The notes under the pieces: generated by a model
What the model was told of the DNA's origin: nothing
Seen by the model: the letters and a program-made list of their open reading frames with translations, nothing else
The model's database searches: none
Program-made: the position numbers and the translations under genes
In this document: one piece after another, positions 25,561 through 38,547 of the stretch
How the letters are laid out: each line of letters starts with the position of its first letter
Position numbering within the stretch: position 1 is the first letter of the stretch
NCBI GenBank assembly: GCA_015680685.1
Contig: MNCI01002086.1
Span: forward strand, 339,483-403,482
DNA: 64,000 nucleotides
Source: Gnetum montanum
Taxonomy: Eukaryota; Streptophyta; Gnetopsida; Gnetales; Gnetaceae
Direction of reading: 5' to 3'

Positions 25561-28016
25561 AAGCGTAGTCCCGCGAGATGATGATGAGCATCCACGCACG
25601 TGAAATCCTGATTTTATCCGATGAAGATGATGATGGAATCCAATGACGCAAAACATGTTGGGCACACACTGATGACTACAGTCTTTTTATGTGAAAACGG
25701 CAAGAAATAAGAATATCACGCTGCGTTGGTTCCTGCTAAACTAAAAATAATGGTTACTTTACTAGCAATTGAAGAAAACCAAAGAAAAAAGAAAAGAATA
25801 CAACAGTGAAAGAAACTCCACCTCATCACGTTTTTGCTGCACCGCTCTGCCAGTAGCCATTTCTGTTAGCTAACGCCGCTCATGCTTTTGCTGCTGCATT
25901 AAAGCATTCGTGGGCACTCATTGCAAACCCTAAAAAAGGCAGAGCAAGTGCCGGTTTGCTGCATTAAAGTATTCGTGGGTAATCATTTGAAACCGTGAGA
26001 AAACCAGAACAAGTCCTGGTTGAGACATGACAACGATCATAATTAGTACTGCTGCTAGTGCTACTGTTAACTCTCTCTCTCTCACGATTTGATCGATCGG
26101 GCAGCTGAAAAAATTGAAAAGGTTACGTGTGCGGTGCATAAATACTGTGAGCCAGAGCCAAATCCCGTACGTTTTGTCCCCTCCCACTCACGCCGCCTCC
26201 GCTATATATCGTTACCATTGATAATTATCTGCTGCATCTGCGCAAGAAATTGATGCATTCTCCATCCCTGGATATAAGCCGTGGATTCTTCCGGTTCTGG
26301 TTTTCCTTCTATGCCACGTTGCACCGTTCATGCCTTCGCTTATGTTTATTTTGCTTACGGCAGGATCAGAAAATCCGAATTAATAATGGAATCAAACCCA
26401 ATCGTTCTTTCAAATTCATTGTAATGACCCAGGGGATCTGGAAAAGGTTTGAAAAGAGCGCGGGCATCGTTTGTTCCCGTGATTTCCTTGAATGAACTAC
26501 AATGTGTTTTTCTTGTGTTGATCCGTCTCTTCTCGTAATTTGCATTCTTAGATGCAGAGAAATGGACCTCCTTGAGTACTAATATTTGCTGTTAACTTTG
26601 TGAGGAGTGTGTTTGAAGATTCTCTTGCAATACGTTGACAAAAAGGCGAAGAAAGAAGATTTCATATTTTTAAAACTAGTTTAGCTATATAATATATATA
26701 TATATATATTTATTATTGGCGGAGAGAATCTTATATATTTTACAAATTAATAAAATCTCAAATTGATTCATTGAGAATTAATATTTATATTGAAAACCAA
26801 AATCAAAATGACTGTACTTTATTCCATAGCATTTTTTTTTTCCTTTTCTTCATGGTTGGATCTTACGTGGCAGGTGACATGGAGGCTGACAAAAGACACT
26901 CCCCCCTCCCCCCATGGCCCCAAACATATTGGTCTCCGGCCAAAATTATTTAATTAAAAAAATGATTTAGACCAATAGACTCTGCTTAAAAAAATTTTAG
27001 AAATGTATGGGATGTATCACATCTAAAAGTTTCAGTTTTATTTTAAAAAAGAATTTAGACATATAGAATACAAGAAAATAATTGAGAAGATAAAGGTTCA
27101 TTTCCAATGGGTATATTTGTGTTAAAAAAAATATTATAAACATTCATATTGGCTAGATGTCATATTTGTCCTAGAGAAGATAAGTGGTTTGTTGATCTTG
27201 AGCATTCTTGGTGGAATGATTTGAAAATAAAAAATACTAATGTCTCTTGAACTATAGAGATTATGAAGAATTCTGAAGCTTTTGATTTTTTTTACCTAAT
27301 GATTTATATCAATCAAAAATCTTCCTCTTATTTTTTAGAGTGTTGAAAGCTAAATTGTTGGTAACATTGGCACAATTCAAAGGATAGAGTCAAAAACATT
27401 ACTACATGGTATGTGCGCTACACATGTTATTTTGTAAAGATTGATTTACAACAAAAATAGATAGAATTAAAACTCAAGGTTGGTAATTAGTATTTTTTCC
27501 AAAAAATTACATATTATAATTTGTGAGGATGTTGCATCTATTGTTGTTTATTGGAATATGTCCTATTCTCAATAAAAAAGTTGTTTATGAGGAAAAGAAA
27601 CAACGATTTTCAAAAAAAAAGGTAAATAATGGTAGTTTTCAATAGCCACAAACAAAATCTTCTTCAACAAGTTCTCAACCTTTTATTAATCCTTTTAATT
27701 CTAAAGATGCCTTGACATTTAAAGAGAATTTCTCATTAGAAAAAAAAATCTTTCAACAAGGACCAACAATGAAAATACTAATGTAGATAGATTTCACTTA
27801 GTACAACATAAAAGAAAAGGTCCGAAAATACTACTTTCAATATAAAAACCTCATAGATATCTCATTTTCTTTCTAGTTTTACTACTATTTTAAGTATTTT
27901 TTAAGAAGACAATGCTTTTTCCCTTATTAATAACATGGGTTGTGTGATAAATGTTGAGCTTGAAAAATCAAGGATTGGGGCCACCTCTCCCACATCTTAC
28001 TGTTAGTTTCTGATAG
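25561..28016. other. Region downstream of SWEET, no supported gene
   Basis: 25.6-26.6 kb still looks low-copy. It has TATA-like words at 26,137 and 26,201 and an 81-codon frame at 26,250-26,495 with no recognisable domain. A (TA)n run lies at 26,687-26,709. 26.7-28.0 kb is AT-rich, and its second half may be the worn 5' part of the LINE that follows. Confidence 0.4.
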
Positions 28017-28039
28017 GTGCCAAGCAAAGATTGTTGGGG

Positions 28040-29823
28040 AGTATCTTTCAAATCAACATTTATCTTTAGAGTTTTTTTCCTACAAGAAATTAAGATTTCA
28101 ACTCATGATGTTAATTTTTTTAGTAAACACATTTTAAAAACTTGCATTGTTTTTTCTATTGCTCATGAAGTTAATAAAGGAGATGTTACTATTTTTGTTA
28201 ATAAAACTTGGATTGGAAAAGTTTTGGATTCTAATTTTGGCAACCTTTGAAAGAGTTATTTGGATTATTTGTCATAGGGAAAAAGGTAACTTTGGACATT
28301 ATAATGTTTATGCCCTTAATAATTCAAAAGATTAATCAGAGGTTTAGAAATATCTTCTATCTTTGCCTAAAGTTTCTTGGATTTTTGGATGTGATTTCAA
28401 TATAGTTGAAAGTCATTTAGATAAACTTGATGATCTTCCTCCTAGCACGTCTTCTAAAGAAAAAGAAGATTGGTGCAATTTTAAAGAAAAATATTTTATT
28501 GCTAATGTTAGCTCTTTATTCCCATCTCATTCAAATGAAAAGCATTAAAGTTGGTGTAATTATCAATAAGGAAATGATAGAATTTATTATTAACTTGATA
28601 GATTTTACATCTCTAATATTTCCTTTTGAAAGCCTACAAGGAAAGTAGAAGTGCATACAAATGCTACTTCATGAGATCATTTTCCTATTATCATTTTTCT
28701 CTCTAATATTAATTTTTCATCCTTTCAAAAGCATGATCTTTTTTATATAAATGCTAATATGTTCATAGGACCTAGTAGAAAAGATATTTTGAAGTCTTTA
28801 TGGAATACATAAAAAAGATTACTAGTGATATTAATTGGATTGACTAGTATCAACAAACTACTTGTAGAGTTAAATTATGCTCGATGGTTTAGAATGCAAT
28901 TTGCTAAGGGTAAACATCAAGTTGAAGAAGATTTTGCAAAATATGTAAAGAAAATATAAACTTTTTTTAGATCAAACTACCTTTAATTTTGAAACTCAAA
29001 AAGCCTTGACTAAAGCTTGTTATACTAAACAATGTTGGGATACTTTTAAATCTAAAAGTGCTCTCACTCAAATTCGCATGTGTTGGCTAAGCCTTGAAGA
29101 TGAACCTTGTAAAGAATTTTTTAAATTTCTAAACGGAAAGGATCATGTACCTAAACTAGGATCACTTTATATAAATGATTCCATCATTAAAGATCCTGAT
29201 ACTATTAACATTTTTTTGGAAAATCATTTTTCTTCTAGTTTTTCTTTTAAAGGTTTTAGCAAGAAATCCTTTCAAGCCTCTAGTATGCATAATCCTCATC
29301 TTATTACAAAAATGCATCAAAGTATTCTTGAAATAAAAATTACAGCAGAATAAATCAAAGTAATGACATTTAATTTAGTAGATGGTAAAGCTCTAGGTTT
29401 TGATGGTTTTCCTATTGAATTTTTTAAGAAGCATTGGAACATCGTTGGAAATTATCTCTTTCATGTTTTTCAAGAAGTCATTTAAAAAGTTTCTCTTAGT
29501 AGAAATATTAATAAAGGTGTGATTTTTCTTCTTCTTAAGAATGAAGATCTATTACATATTAGTAATTGGAGGCCTATTACTCTTCTTAAAAATACTTATA
29601 AAATTTTAGCTAAATGCATGGCTTGCCAAATTCAAAAGGCTATTGAAGATATTATCAACCGTGAGCAAACTAGTTTCATTAAAGATAGACATATCTTAAA
29701 TAATATTATTGCAGCTTGGGAGGGAATATATGGGCTTCTAATAATAAACAAGACATTGCTTTTATTAAGTTAGATTATGCCAAATCTTATGATAGGATTG
29801 AATAGAATTTCATTATCTTTTAT
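28040..29823 (+). mobile_element. LINE (L1-type) fragment: endonuclease and start of reverse transcriptase
   Basis: Non-LTR retrotransposon remnant. Endonuclease domain: EIKIS near 28,090, YNVYALNNS near 28,305 and the core VSWIFGCDFNIVE near 28,370-28,410, with the GDFN-type Asp-Phe-Asn kept. Reverse transcriptase, in one frame from 29,006: DGKALGFDGFPIEFFKKHW, SNWRPITLLKNTYKILAK, EQTSFIKDRHILNNII. The first catalytic motif KLDYAKSYDRIE lies near 29,770-29,805. Sequence stops there, before the YADD-type motif, and family-B LTR sequence begins. Several frameshifts and TAG/TAA stops. Confidence 0.8.
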
Positions 29824-29825
29824 CT

Positions 29826-30079
29826 TTATAAACATGAATTTAGTGATAAGACAACATCATCTAGGAACAATATGGCTAATAAAACATCACCTACCATATA
29901 CCTCATTGTGAATTAAACCATATGCATTAAATTTGCTAACTCATGTGGAAAGACAACAATCGTGAACTCTAACCCATTACTTGCATAATCACATTACCTT
30001 GTTTATGGAATTCAATTGGGATCGTGTGTAAACACTTGTATCTCATATGGTTGGGTGTTGGATACTCCACTGCTCATCA
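29826..30079 (+). mobile_element. Family-B LTR 3' end, 5' truncated
   Basis: Resembles 14,750-14,961: CATATACCTCATTGTG, TGGAATTCAATTGGGATC, TATGGTTGGGTGT and terminal CTGCTCATCA. It is not followed by a primer site, so this is the outer end of a 3' LTR or a fragment. Confidence 0.6.
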
Positions 30080-30517
30080 TCTAGCTAAGAGAGTATTGAT
30101 GTATTGTAGAGAATTATTAATCATAAAAGAACTCATTTACAAAGTTCATTTGTACCAACTGAAAGAGTTCTGCTGGTGGATTCGTGCACCTAAGTGATGT
30201 TTTTATAGGTTGGCATGCACCTTGTGATATCATTTATACGAGAACATATCATGAGATATGATAATGTACCTACAACATTGTAACTATGATATTGTTATGG
30301 ACAAACTTGTGGCCTTATTATATCCCCAAAATTAACTAAAAACTTGTCCTTAAGTTAAAAAATGAGGATAGAGTTCTTTACAAAATTGGGAGGTAGATTT
30401 ACATGACACTAACTACTCTATACATGACTCTTGAGTGTCGCAATGGTGTTTTACAAAAATGACATATTCATGACATGACAAACTCTACAATACAAAAACA
30501 AAATTTGGTGAAGCTAG
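30080..30517 (-). mobile_element. 3' part of a minus-strand family-B element (LTR scrap and 3' untranslated region)
   Basis: At 30,318-30,360 the minus strand reads AACTTAAGGACAAGTTTTTAG and an ATTTTGGGGATATAA tract, matching the polypurine/3'-LTR junction at 19,035-19,066. The sequence to 30,517 resembles 56,940-57,110, the same part of another copy. The part below 30,318 is the LTR start, heavily worn. The element probably continues at 32,455 on the other side of the solo LTR. Confidence 0.45.
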
Positions 30518-32454
30518 TGTAGCGACCGAAAACATTGGTGGCTGGAAAACATCGAGAGGTTGTCGGGTGAACAGTCTCAACCCCAAATTCGTGCCAGGGC
30601 TGTGCTGGATACAACGGAAGCAGGGCACCCTGAATGGTCTGGTCGATCAAATAGGGACTTAGTTGATGTTACTTAACCTTTGGTAAACGTTGTTTTAAGC
30701 ACAAAATACATGAAATCTAGCCGATGATTGATAAATGAAATGATAAAGAAAATGATGCTGAACAATGATAACAATGAAGAAATAGCAAAATAACTAGGAT
30801 AAGAAAATACAACACCGCAAAGTCGCAGGTTCGATTCTCTTCTTTGCTTGAAAGTGTATATCAAGTTATACAATGCTGGAGATGCACAGAGGATCCGAGA
30901 ATGACAGGAACGCTCAAAATGGCTCAAGTATGTTTTTGAGTATAAGCTTAAGAGCCAACAATAGAAAGTGCCAACAAGAAAAAAAAGTTAATGCCAAGTG
31001 CCAACGATAAAAGTGCCAACTGCTAAAATTCACTAACAGATTGCCAATTCTCCAACCAATGTCAATAATGCTCAAGATTGCCCAAAATCACCAATCAAAT
31101 GTTTGCCAACAGATGCCTTATTTGCCAACAAAATTTTCCAACTGCTAAAATTTGCCAACTACTAAAATTCGCTAACAGATTTCCAATTCGCCAACCAATG
31201 TCAACAATGCTCAAGATTGCCCAAAATCACCAATCAAATGTTTGCCAACAGATGTCTTCTTTGCCAACAAAATTTTCCAACCACTAAAATTTGCCAACCC
31301 TTTGAGCGTTTCTTGTCGGGGTATTTATAGGGCTAGGAGCATGCGAGAGATGTGGTTTATATGTCATGTGTCTTGGACCCAAAGATGCTGACGTGTCCAT
31401 ACTACATGAACATGCAAAGCTAGTTGTGAACTATCATGCTTCAATTACACTGTTGAAACTTAAGATGCTGGAATCAAATATGCCAAAAATGCAAACGAGG
31501 AATGAGGTACACTGAAGTAGCGTAGCTACCTACTATGCTATGTAGCGTAGCACGTTGGCGTAGAGTAGCCGCCAGTTTGAAAAAGAAATTTGTGTTAAAG
31601 TCAACTACATCTGCTGGAAGCTTCGGTGCAAGTCGGGTCAACTTTTGAAGCACTTTGTTGAATTTTCATCTCTGCTACACTACGCTATGCTATGTAGCGT
31701 AGCATAGCGTAGCAGTTGACATCATTTGTGACCCGTGTTGACATTGCAAACACTTGCTTGGAGCTTTGATTATGCTAATAACCACATATTTTGCTTTTGC
31801 GAAGGGGAGAATTCAAACTTGTTGATCTTGCATTTGAGATACCTTTTGCTTTTCTTGCATCGTCACTATGCTATGCTACGCTATGTAGTGTAGCAGCCAG
31901 CGCATCCTGCTTTTTTCTTAATTTGATACTTTCCGATGAGAAGCTTTTCTAAGGACTTGAAGTTAAACAAGGCAACTAGTTTTGAAGGATGGAGTGCTTG
32001 CTGAGTGCAATTGGAATCACTAGGTAAGCTAGCCCTTTCTATTTTGCCTTTGCTACACTGTGCTACATTGCATAGCGTAGCATCTTATTTTGCAAAAATT
32101 TGGTTGCCTGAGCAACTGTTTTCTGAGGCCTTCTACACTACATAGCATAGCGTAGCATAGAAAACTTCTTTGCTAGAAAACTTGCCGAACTATTTTGTGC
32201 ATCCTGAGCACTGTCGACAACTCCAAGCATGGTTTTTGAATAGACTGTCAGCCGAGCAAAACACCCAGGTGGGCAAGTCAGAGAGTCCATCAGGCCTGTC
32301 AGCCCTAAAGGTAGAAAACTTGTTGGACTGAACAGTCTAAACTTAGTGCATTCACTTTTGCCAATACTGTTATGAGGCTCCACTTGTGAAAATGTTTTCC
32401 TCATTTCCAAGACCCTGGTGAAGCAAGAGTGCCTTGAAATTTTAGGGTGTTTCA
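30518..32454 (-). mobile_element. Family-T solo LTR
   Basis: Complete LTR from TGTAGCGACCG to GGTGTTTCA with no internal region on either side. Flanks GCTAG (30,513-30,517) and ACTAG (32,455-32,459) form a 5-bp target duplication with one transition. TATA box as TATTTATA at 31,322-31,329, with GCTACG/GCTATG inverted repeats beyond it (31,500-32,160). A degenerate direct repeat lies at 31,030-31,290 (GCTCAAGATTGCCCAAAATC twice). Confidence 0.8.
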
Positions 32455-35182
32455 ACTAGATGTAGCCTTATGTTGTTCTAGGTGGCAGTGGCTCTTCCAT
32501 TGGTTGCTTCTCCTTATCATGAGGCTTCTAAAATATGTATCAATTTAGGAGCACTTGAAGTTTTTCTTCTTATATTCTAGGACCATGAACCATTCATGTT
32601 GATGAACCAATGTTTGATGGAGTTGGCACATCCCACAGACATGGTAGTGGTGGAAACATATGATTAGCTTTAACATACCATGCTGCAAATTATTGCATTT
32701 TTTCTTCAAAAGCTTTGGCCTTCTCTCTTAATTCATGGTAATCTATTAATCTTTTGGATAGGTTCATTGCTACATTATTTTTTCCCATGGTAGCTAGCCT
32801 TAACTACTTCTAGCTCTGAGTTTGCTAATTGAATTTTTTGTAAAGCATCCTTACGATCTGCAAACTCCTTCTCATACAAGGTGTATGTGGCTACTACTTA
32901 TTGTTCAAGCTTACTTTTTGGCCTACTTGCTATCAACATCACCAAGTTAGCATAATGGTGGTTTGCTAACCCCATGTATTCTTTTAAGTCCTCTATTTGC
33001 AAGTCTTTATTTTTCACTTTCGCTTTATAGGTGTGGGTCATGTTGTCCAAGATGGGTTTCCGTTCTAGATTTTGTGCTGACATGGAATTAATTTTGGAAT
33101 TTGCCATCTAGATCTCTTTCTCATTGATTTGTTTATACATTCCCACCTAATCTCAAAAGTGTTCCTTGAGCTATTCATGCTTCTTTGTCTCATTTTGCCA
33201 TGCGTTAATCTTGATGGTTGACTTCTGTCAAAGGATGCATACCTTCTCCATGGAGAGGCTCATGTTTTCTTTTGTGAGGTGACTCATATTTAGGTTGACC
33301 CTCACCAAGTATTCCCTTAGTTGGTGGATGCTTTCTTCCAAAATATTCTTCTATTTTTCAATAGTGGTTAATCGCATGTTATCTGCAGTGAGTTTTTTAT
33401 TTTCCTCTTGTAAGGTAGCAAGTGCTTTAGCATGGGCATATGTTTGGGCTTTGGTGATTGAAGCATTCCATACTATCATTTCTTTCTCATTCTCCATTTC
33501 TTTATTGTTCTTAAGGAGGTAACTTCTCTTCTTAGTTCTAAATTATGCTAGTTGGATCTCTTTTTTTTTTTTTTGCTCCTAGGGCTATGAGCTCTTCTTA
33601 TAATCTATGAAGTTTATTCTCAGTATCCTTTGCCCTAGTTTTAACCATGATCAGTTTTCCTTTGGTGATAATTAATTCAGACTATGTTGCAATGACATAA
33701 CTAGCAATGTTGAAGAGATTTGTCATAACCTATCCTATCTACAATAGTCTATCTAACACATCTTCATGTTCTACAAGATTCATAAAGGTACTAGCTAATA
33801 TTTGAGCATCATTAGTTCCATAAATGTCAGCTGGCAACACAACAGGTACATTGAATTATTCTTTAATATACTTTGTGATCACTTTTGCAATTTCCATTGC
33901 ATCATGATGCTGCATGACCATAGCTGTGGCTCCTTTTCTAGATTAGAGCACCACTCGAAATGATGCGACGTTCTCAGAAATCTATTTTGATCACTAGGCC
34001 TCTCCTCCTAACTACAATGATATTTTTCCATTGGCAAGATTTTTTGAGATGATTGACTTAACTGCATCATCAATTACTTTAAATAAATTGGCCTCTTCCC
34101 TACTTCCCCAACTGATGGTTTCTGCAATTTTCTGTAGATGACTCATTGAAGGTCTATAATCTTATGGTGGTAGTGGTGGAACTTTTGGTTATTGCTGTTG
34201 TTGTCCTATGGTTTGGGTAGTCTCTTCAGTACCTATTGTTCTTCTATTTGGTCCTTTTTGGGAGGCACAATCTTAAGAATTTTAGCATAGGAAACATTTT
34301 GTACCTATCTTAACACATCATTTGTATACCTTAAGATGCCAACTCATTTGAATAACTTCTAGATAAGGCAAGGGAATGGAAGTGTTAACTTTCTTGCCTT
34401 CTTCTTCTTGAACTACCTTTGGATTTCTATGAAGTAGAGGTAAGCGATGTTCACATTGAACTTTCCCATTAATATTACGTTACCTCTAGTCACATATGTA
34501 AAGATTTAGTTAATCTCTTGGTAGAAAATAGGTGATAAGTGCTAATTTTAAAATAGATCTTTTCTTCTACAGTCAATTCACTATATTCTTTATTGTCCTT
34601 GTCATAGGTTCATTTCAACCACAATTTCCAAGCATCTTTGTTAGATCTTGTTGATATCTGTGCCACCTTTTCTCCTTCATTGGGTACATTTTGTACCTCT
34701 AAAATTGCCTTAACTGAGTATGACATTGAAATTCCTTCAGTTTTTAATCCAGCATCTACTTCTCGATTCTACCAAAACTAGAGTGTGTCTCCTAAATACC
34801 ACTCCCCATTTGTTGTCAGATTAGGCTAGAAAGGAGATGACTGAAGTTGGGCCTTAACACCTTCAAGAGAAAATTCCAAAAATGGACCAAAGTTAGGTTC
34901 CATAATTACTATTGACATGATGAATTTTTTCTAAATAGCCTGAAAGCATTCAAGTGATAGTGTGAGTTGTTGTCCCTAGATGGGCTCTTGTGGAATGTAT
35001 ACTTCTACTTGAGTAGATTGCTTTGTGGTAGGAGTTTGTTGATGAATATTGAAGGATTGTGCCTTCTTCTCTCCTTGTTCTACTTGTGGTTTTTTCTTGC
35101 TCACTTATCCTCTTCCACTACCTCCTAGTCTTTTGCTTGCTGGTTGTGGAAGTTCTCCTTATGCTCCTCTTTTTGGGACCAT
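32455..35182 (-). pseudogene. Long decayed coiled-coil ORF, probably the 3' ORF of a family-B element
   Basis: Broken ORF starting near the ATG at 35,182 (MVPKRGA, then basic and Gln/Pro-rich). A middle part includes a Trp-rich stretch near 34,600. A long Lys/Glu/Leu coiled coil (33,650-32,900) includes EENKKLTADN and LREYLVRVNLNMSHL. The C-terminal end near 32,600 has LPCLWDVPTPSNIGSS. That end matches IPCLWNIPIPSHIGNA at 57,314-57,400, which lies just inside another family-B 3' LTR. So this is most likely the ORF between pol and 3' LTR of such an element, in sense orientation. A frame change occurs, possibly at the poly-A run near 33,565. Most other breaks are TAG or TAA. Function unknown. 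Confidence 0.5.
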
Positions 35183-36418
35183 CTACAATCAATTAAGGGT
35201 TTGGAACTACTAGAGTATTCTCATAAATGAGTTACAATTTGGTTACTCATATCCTTAGTTATATCAAGTTCTTAGTTCATTATGATTGTAGAGTTAGAAA
35301 AAGCTTTTCAAGAACAACCTCATTAGTACTTTTCTATGGCATAAAATAAGTGGTATGATCAATTAGGGGTCTTCTTAAAGCTGTTTTGGATTTCACATAA
35401 GTTATTTTCTTTAAAAAATTCTTGATATGTCCCCTTAAACTTAACCTTATAATACCTTCAAGTTGTTAGAAATTTCAAAAAATTGACTTAAATTTTCCTT
35501 ACTAACACCCCTCCTATGACTAAGATGATCACTCTAGGATCATGTAGATTCAAACATCACAACACTTAAAGTAAGAATACACAAGTTATGGGCACTAGAA
35601 GATGGGGTGTTAGAGTGTTGAGTGGCAAAGAAAAATTGACAACAGTTCTTCTTATATGCATTGATGCATAAATTTTGGACACATCAACATCCAGAAAAAC
35701 TTGTTTAGGGGGATTATTGCTTAGGATGCCTCATGTATGGGTACAGAAACATAGGAATAGTATTAGTTGAAAAGAAAAATGTAACGTTAAATGATTAAAT
35801 GGGGATCCTATCCCCTCATCATCATGCATAACCATCATTTTCTACTATTTGTGGTTACTTTGTAGCTTTTTTGCTACTGGTGGCACCCACTGCTGGGTAG
35901 AAAACCCTATTTCCAAAGGGATGAAAACCTCGTTGTGTAGGGACATGCTACCTATAGCTACTGATTTCCACCTGCATGCTCATGCTGCCCATCGTAGTTA
36001 CTACCACCTGCATGATTGACACCTACAACATGCTAGCCGATCACTACAATAGATGCTGCTACCATAGGTATTATTAGTCTGTCACTCGCACACCACCACA
36101 TGCCACCATTGGTCATCACAAACGCTTCCATTGTCACATGCATGTTGCTTCCTAATGTTAACACACATGTGTAGCTACTGTACTTGCCTACTATTGTCCA
36201 CTAGCTACAATGCAACTATTTGCATTGAGTGTTGTTGTTGTTCACTCTACCACACACGTTGCCTACTACTAATGATTGGTTGGCATGTGCTGTGCATCAT
36301 CTACTACTCACCACTCATAGATGCTACCACTATGCTGCATGATCACCTATAGCTGATGCTTCATTGTTCATGCCTGCTACTATTCGAGTTGCTGCTGCAC
36401 ATGCATTTGTTTGTGCTA
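35183..36418. other. Region without supported gene; CTAC/CTGC-rich simple sequence
   Basis: 35.2-35.8 kb shows nothing. 35,880-36,418 is an irregular CTAC/CTGC/CATG-rich low-complexity stretch that continues at 55,827-55,983, on the far side of the giant element. It is therefore the pre-insertion site of that element. Confidence 0.5.
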
Positions 36419-36423
36419 CCTGG

Positions 36424-37990
36424 TGAAACCCCCTAAAAAAATTGCTCCAGGCCTTGCAATTCACGCAACACCACGATAGTTGTTCGGGAGGAGAACGCTC
36501 TGAATTCAGGCTGGATAGTTCAGCAAATTTTCTACTTTGGGTGTAAATAGGCTCTACAGGTCATCCTACCTCTCCACCTAAGTAGCCTACCCAGCCGACA
36601 GCCTTCTCAGAAATGGTGTGCAGAGTTGGCAGCGACATTCTGGATGCATGAAATAGTTTGGAAATTTTTCTAAGTCGTGAAGTCTGCTACGCTACACTAT
36701 GCCTCGCTATGTAGCGTAGCAAGCTTCAGAAGACGATTGTAGAATGAAGTGCGTTGCCACACTACGCTATGTAACGTAGCATAGCATGACAACAACTTTA
36801 CAGCCAGTCCCTTCGCCCAACTTTAAGTCAGAATATCCCTTTTCATCAGGAAGTGGTGAACCATGTGTGTTGCTACGCTACACTGAGCTACAAGGTGTAG
36901 CAAGGCATAGCAATCCTGTGGAAGAGATAGAAGGTAGCTCAAAGGGCGGAATCAACATGTTTACAAGTCTCATGGAAGGAAAGTTTGCAAATCAACAAAT
37001 TTTTTGCAACTAAGACTAGTTGCTATGCTACGTAGCGTAGCATAGCATAGCAAGCATGCAACACACATGTAGCGGAACACACAACAAGATGCTATGCTAC
37101 GCCAAGCATGCTACGCTACAAAGAATAGTAGGGCATGTGGATGGTTGTGCGACATTAATGCAGTTCACCTAATTGGACTGTTGGCACATGTCTCCAGATG
37201 CTAATGGTGCAATTACGATGTGGGATGCTTACAGTTACAGCATAACAAGCTCGCATTACAATGGTCTTATAGGTCCAATGGTCATACATGGCACATGTGG
37301 TGCCAGTAAGTCAACATGGGCCTGGGACATGTGGCATCCAAACCACCCCTTTCGCATGCCCTTTAGCCCTATAAATACCCCAATGAGCAGTGCTCAAAGG
37401 GGTGGACTATCTCTAGAGGTTCAAAAAAGCAAGCATCATAACATCGAGCACTGAGCATTGTAAGCTTCCTGTTTGACACTACAAACAGTTAGCATCTTTA
37501 GCTGTCATTTTGTTCTATCTCCCTTTCTACCACCTTGGTAGAATCTCTGCATTGTCAATGCCCAAGGCCATGCCCAAGCGCACAACTTATTTTTCTCTAT
37601 ATGTCTTGGTTACTCTCGGGATCTCTGCACTCCGCCACGCTGTGCAACCGACTGTATCCACCTTGACAGAGCAAGCTTGTAGCTTCGAAGTGGTGCATTT
37701 TTCTAATTGTATTTTACCTTGCTTCCTGCTTATTGTTGCATTTTTACATTATTTTTTTCTGCTTTATTTACTCTCAAGAATTATTTCATGTTTTCGTCCT
37801 CGTTTTCAAAACCATATGTTGCAAAAGGCTATATAGACACCGATCAAGTCCCTGTCTGATTGACCAGACCATTTAGGGTGCCCTGTATCTACACACACCC
37901 AGCACGGCCCTCCCGCAGGTATGGGGTTGAAACTATCGTGCCTGTCGACCCCTAAATTTTTTCCAGCCATCAACATTTTTGGTCGCTACA
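36424..37990 (+). repeat. 5' LTR of the giant element
   Basis: 1,567 bp. TATA box TATAAATA at 37,370-37,377. Upstream of it (36,680-37,120) is a cluster of GCTACG/GCTATG inverted repeats, including a 10-bp stem with 5-base loop at 37,022-37,046. Over the first 240 bases roughly one base in ten differs from the 3' LTR (counted by eye). Confidence 0.9.
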
Positions 37991-37996
37991 GTTTTT

Positions 37997-38014
37997 TGGC
38001 ACTAGAAGCAGGGC
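37997..38014 (+). other. Primer-binding-site-like tract of the giant element
   Basis: TGGCACTAGAAGCAGGGC, six bases after the LTR end. The same tract follows three LTRs in the window. The tRNA is not identified. Confidence 0.65.
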
Positions 38015-38059
38015 CTTTTGGTGCCTTTTTTGCATGTCATGGTAGTTCTGTGAGCCTTC

Positions 38060-38470
38060 TGCACCTTGATACGCATAAGCATAAATGTGACACCCTTTTG
38101 CGGTTGTTTGCACTTTGTGCGGTGTAGATCGGTCACCTTGACGGTTCCTATGGAGCCCTACAGAACACAAGGCCTCCGATCGCCAGCTAACTAGCTTGTT
38201 TTACGGTAGTCTTGCATGTGTCTATACCCCATCTTGTGTAGTACAGATCGGTCGCTTTGACGGTCCCTTGGGGATCTTGCGAGACATAAAGCCTTCTTGA
38301 CCGATAGCTAGCTTTCCCATCTTATGGTAATCTTGCACACATTTTGCATCCTATCGCGCACTAGGATAAACATGATACCCATTTGTGGTTGTTTATGCCT
38401 TGTGTGGTGTAGGTCGGTCACCTCGACGGTTCCTTTGGAATCCAGGAAGACATAAAGCCTCCTTTTTTGC
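38060..38470. repeat. Leader repeats, three copies
   Basis: Direct repeat with core GATCGGTCACCTTGACGGTTCC followed by AGACATAAAGCCTYC. Copies begin near 38,121, 38,238 and 38,406, and a longer first/third unit includes TTTGCGGTTGTTTG. Lies between primer site and gag. Confidence 0.7.
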
Positions 38471-38547
38471 TGTTTTCCAGTTTCCTGGTTCGTTTTTCAC
38501 TCTTTTGCATAACTTTTGCACTTTTTCGCATAACTACTTACTTAATA

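Noticed and set aside
26250-26495. 81-codon ORF with TATA-like words upstream
   Set aside because: No recognisable motif, no codon or splice support; could be a real small gene but nothing shows it.
32898-33107. Host coiled-coil gene
   Set aside because: It is part of a longer broken frame whose C-terminal end matches sequence next to a family-B LTR, so element origin is more likely.
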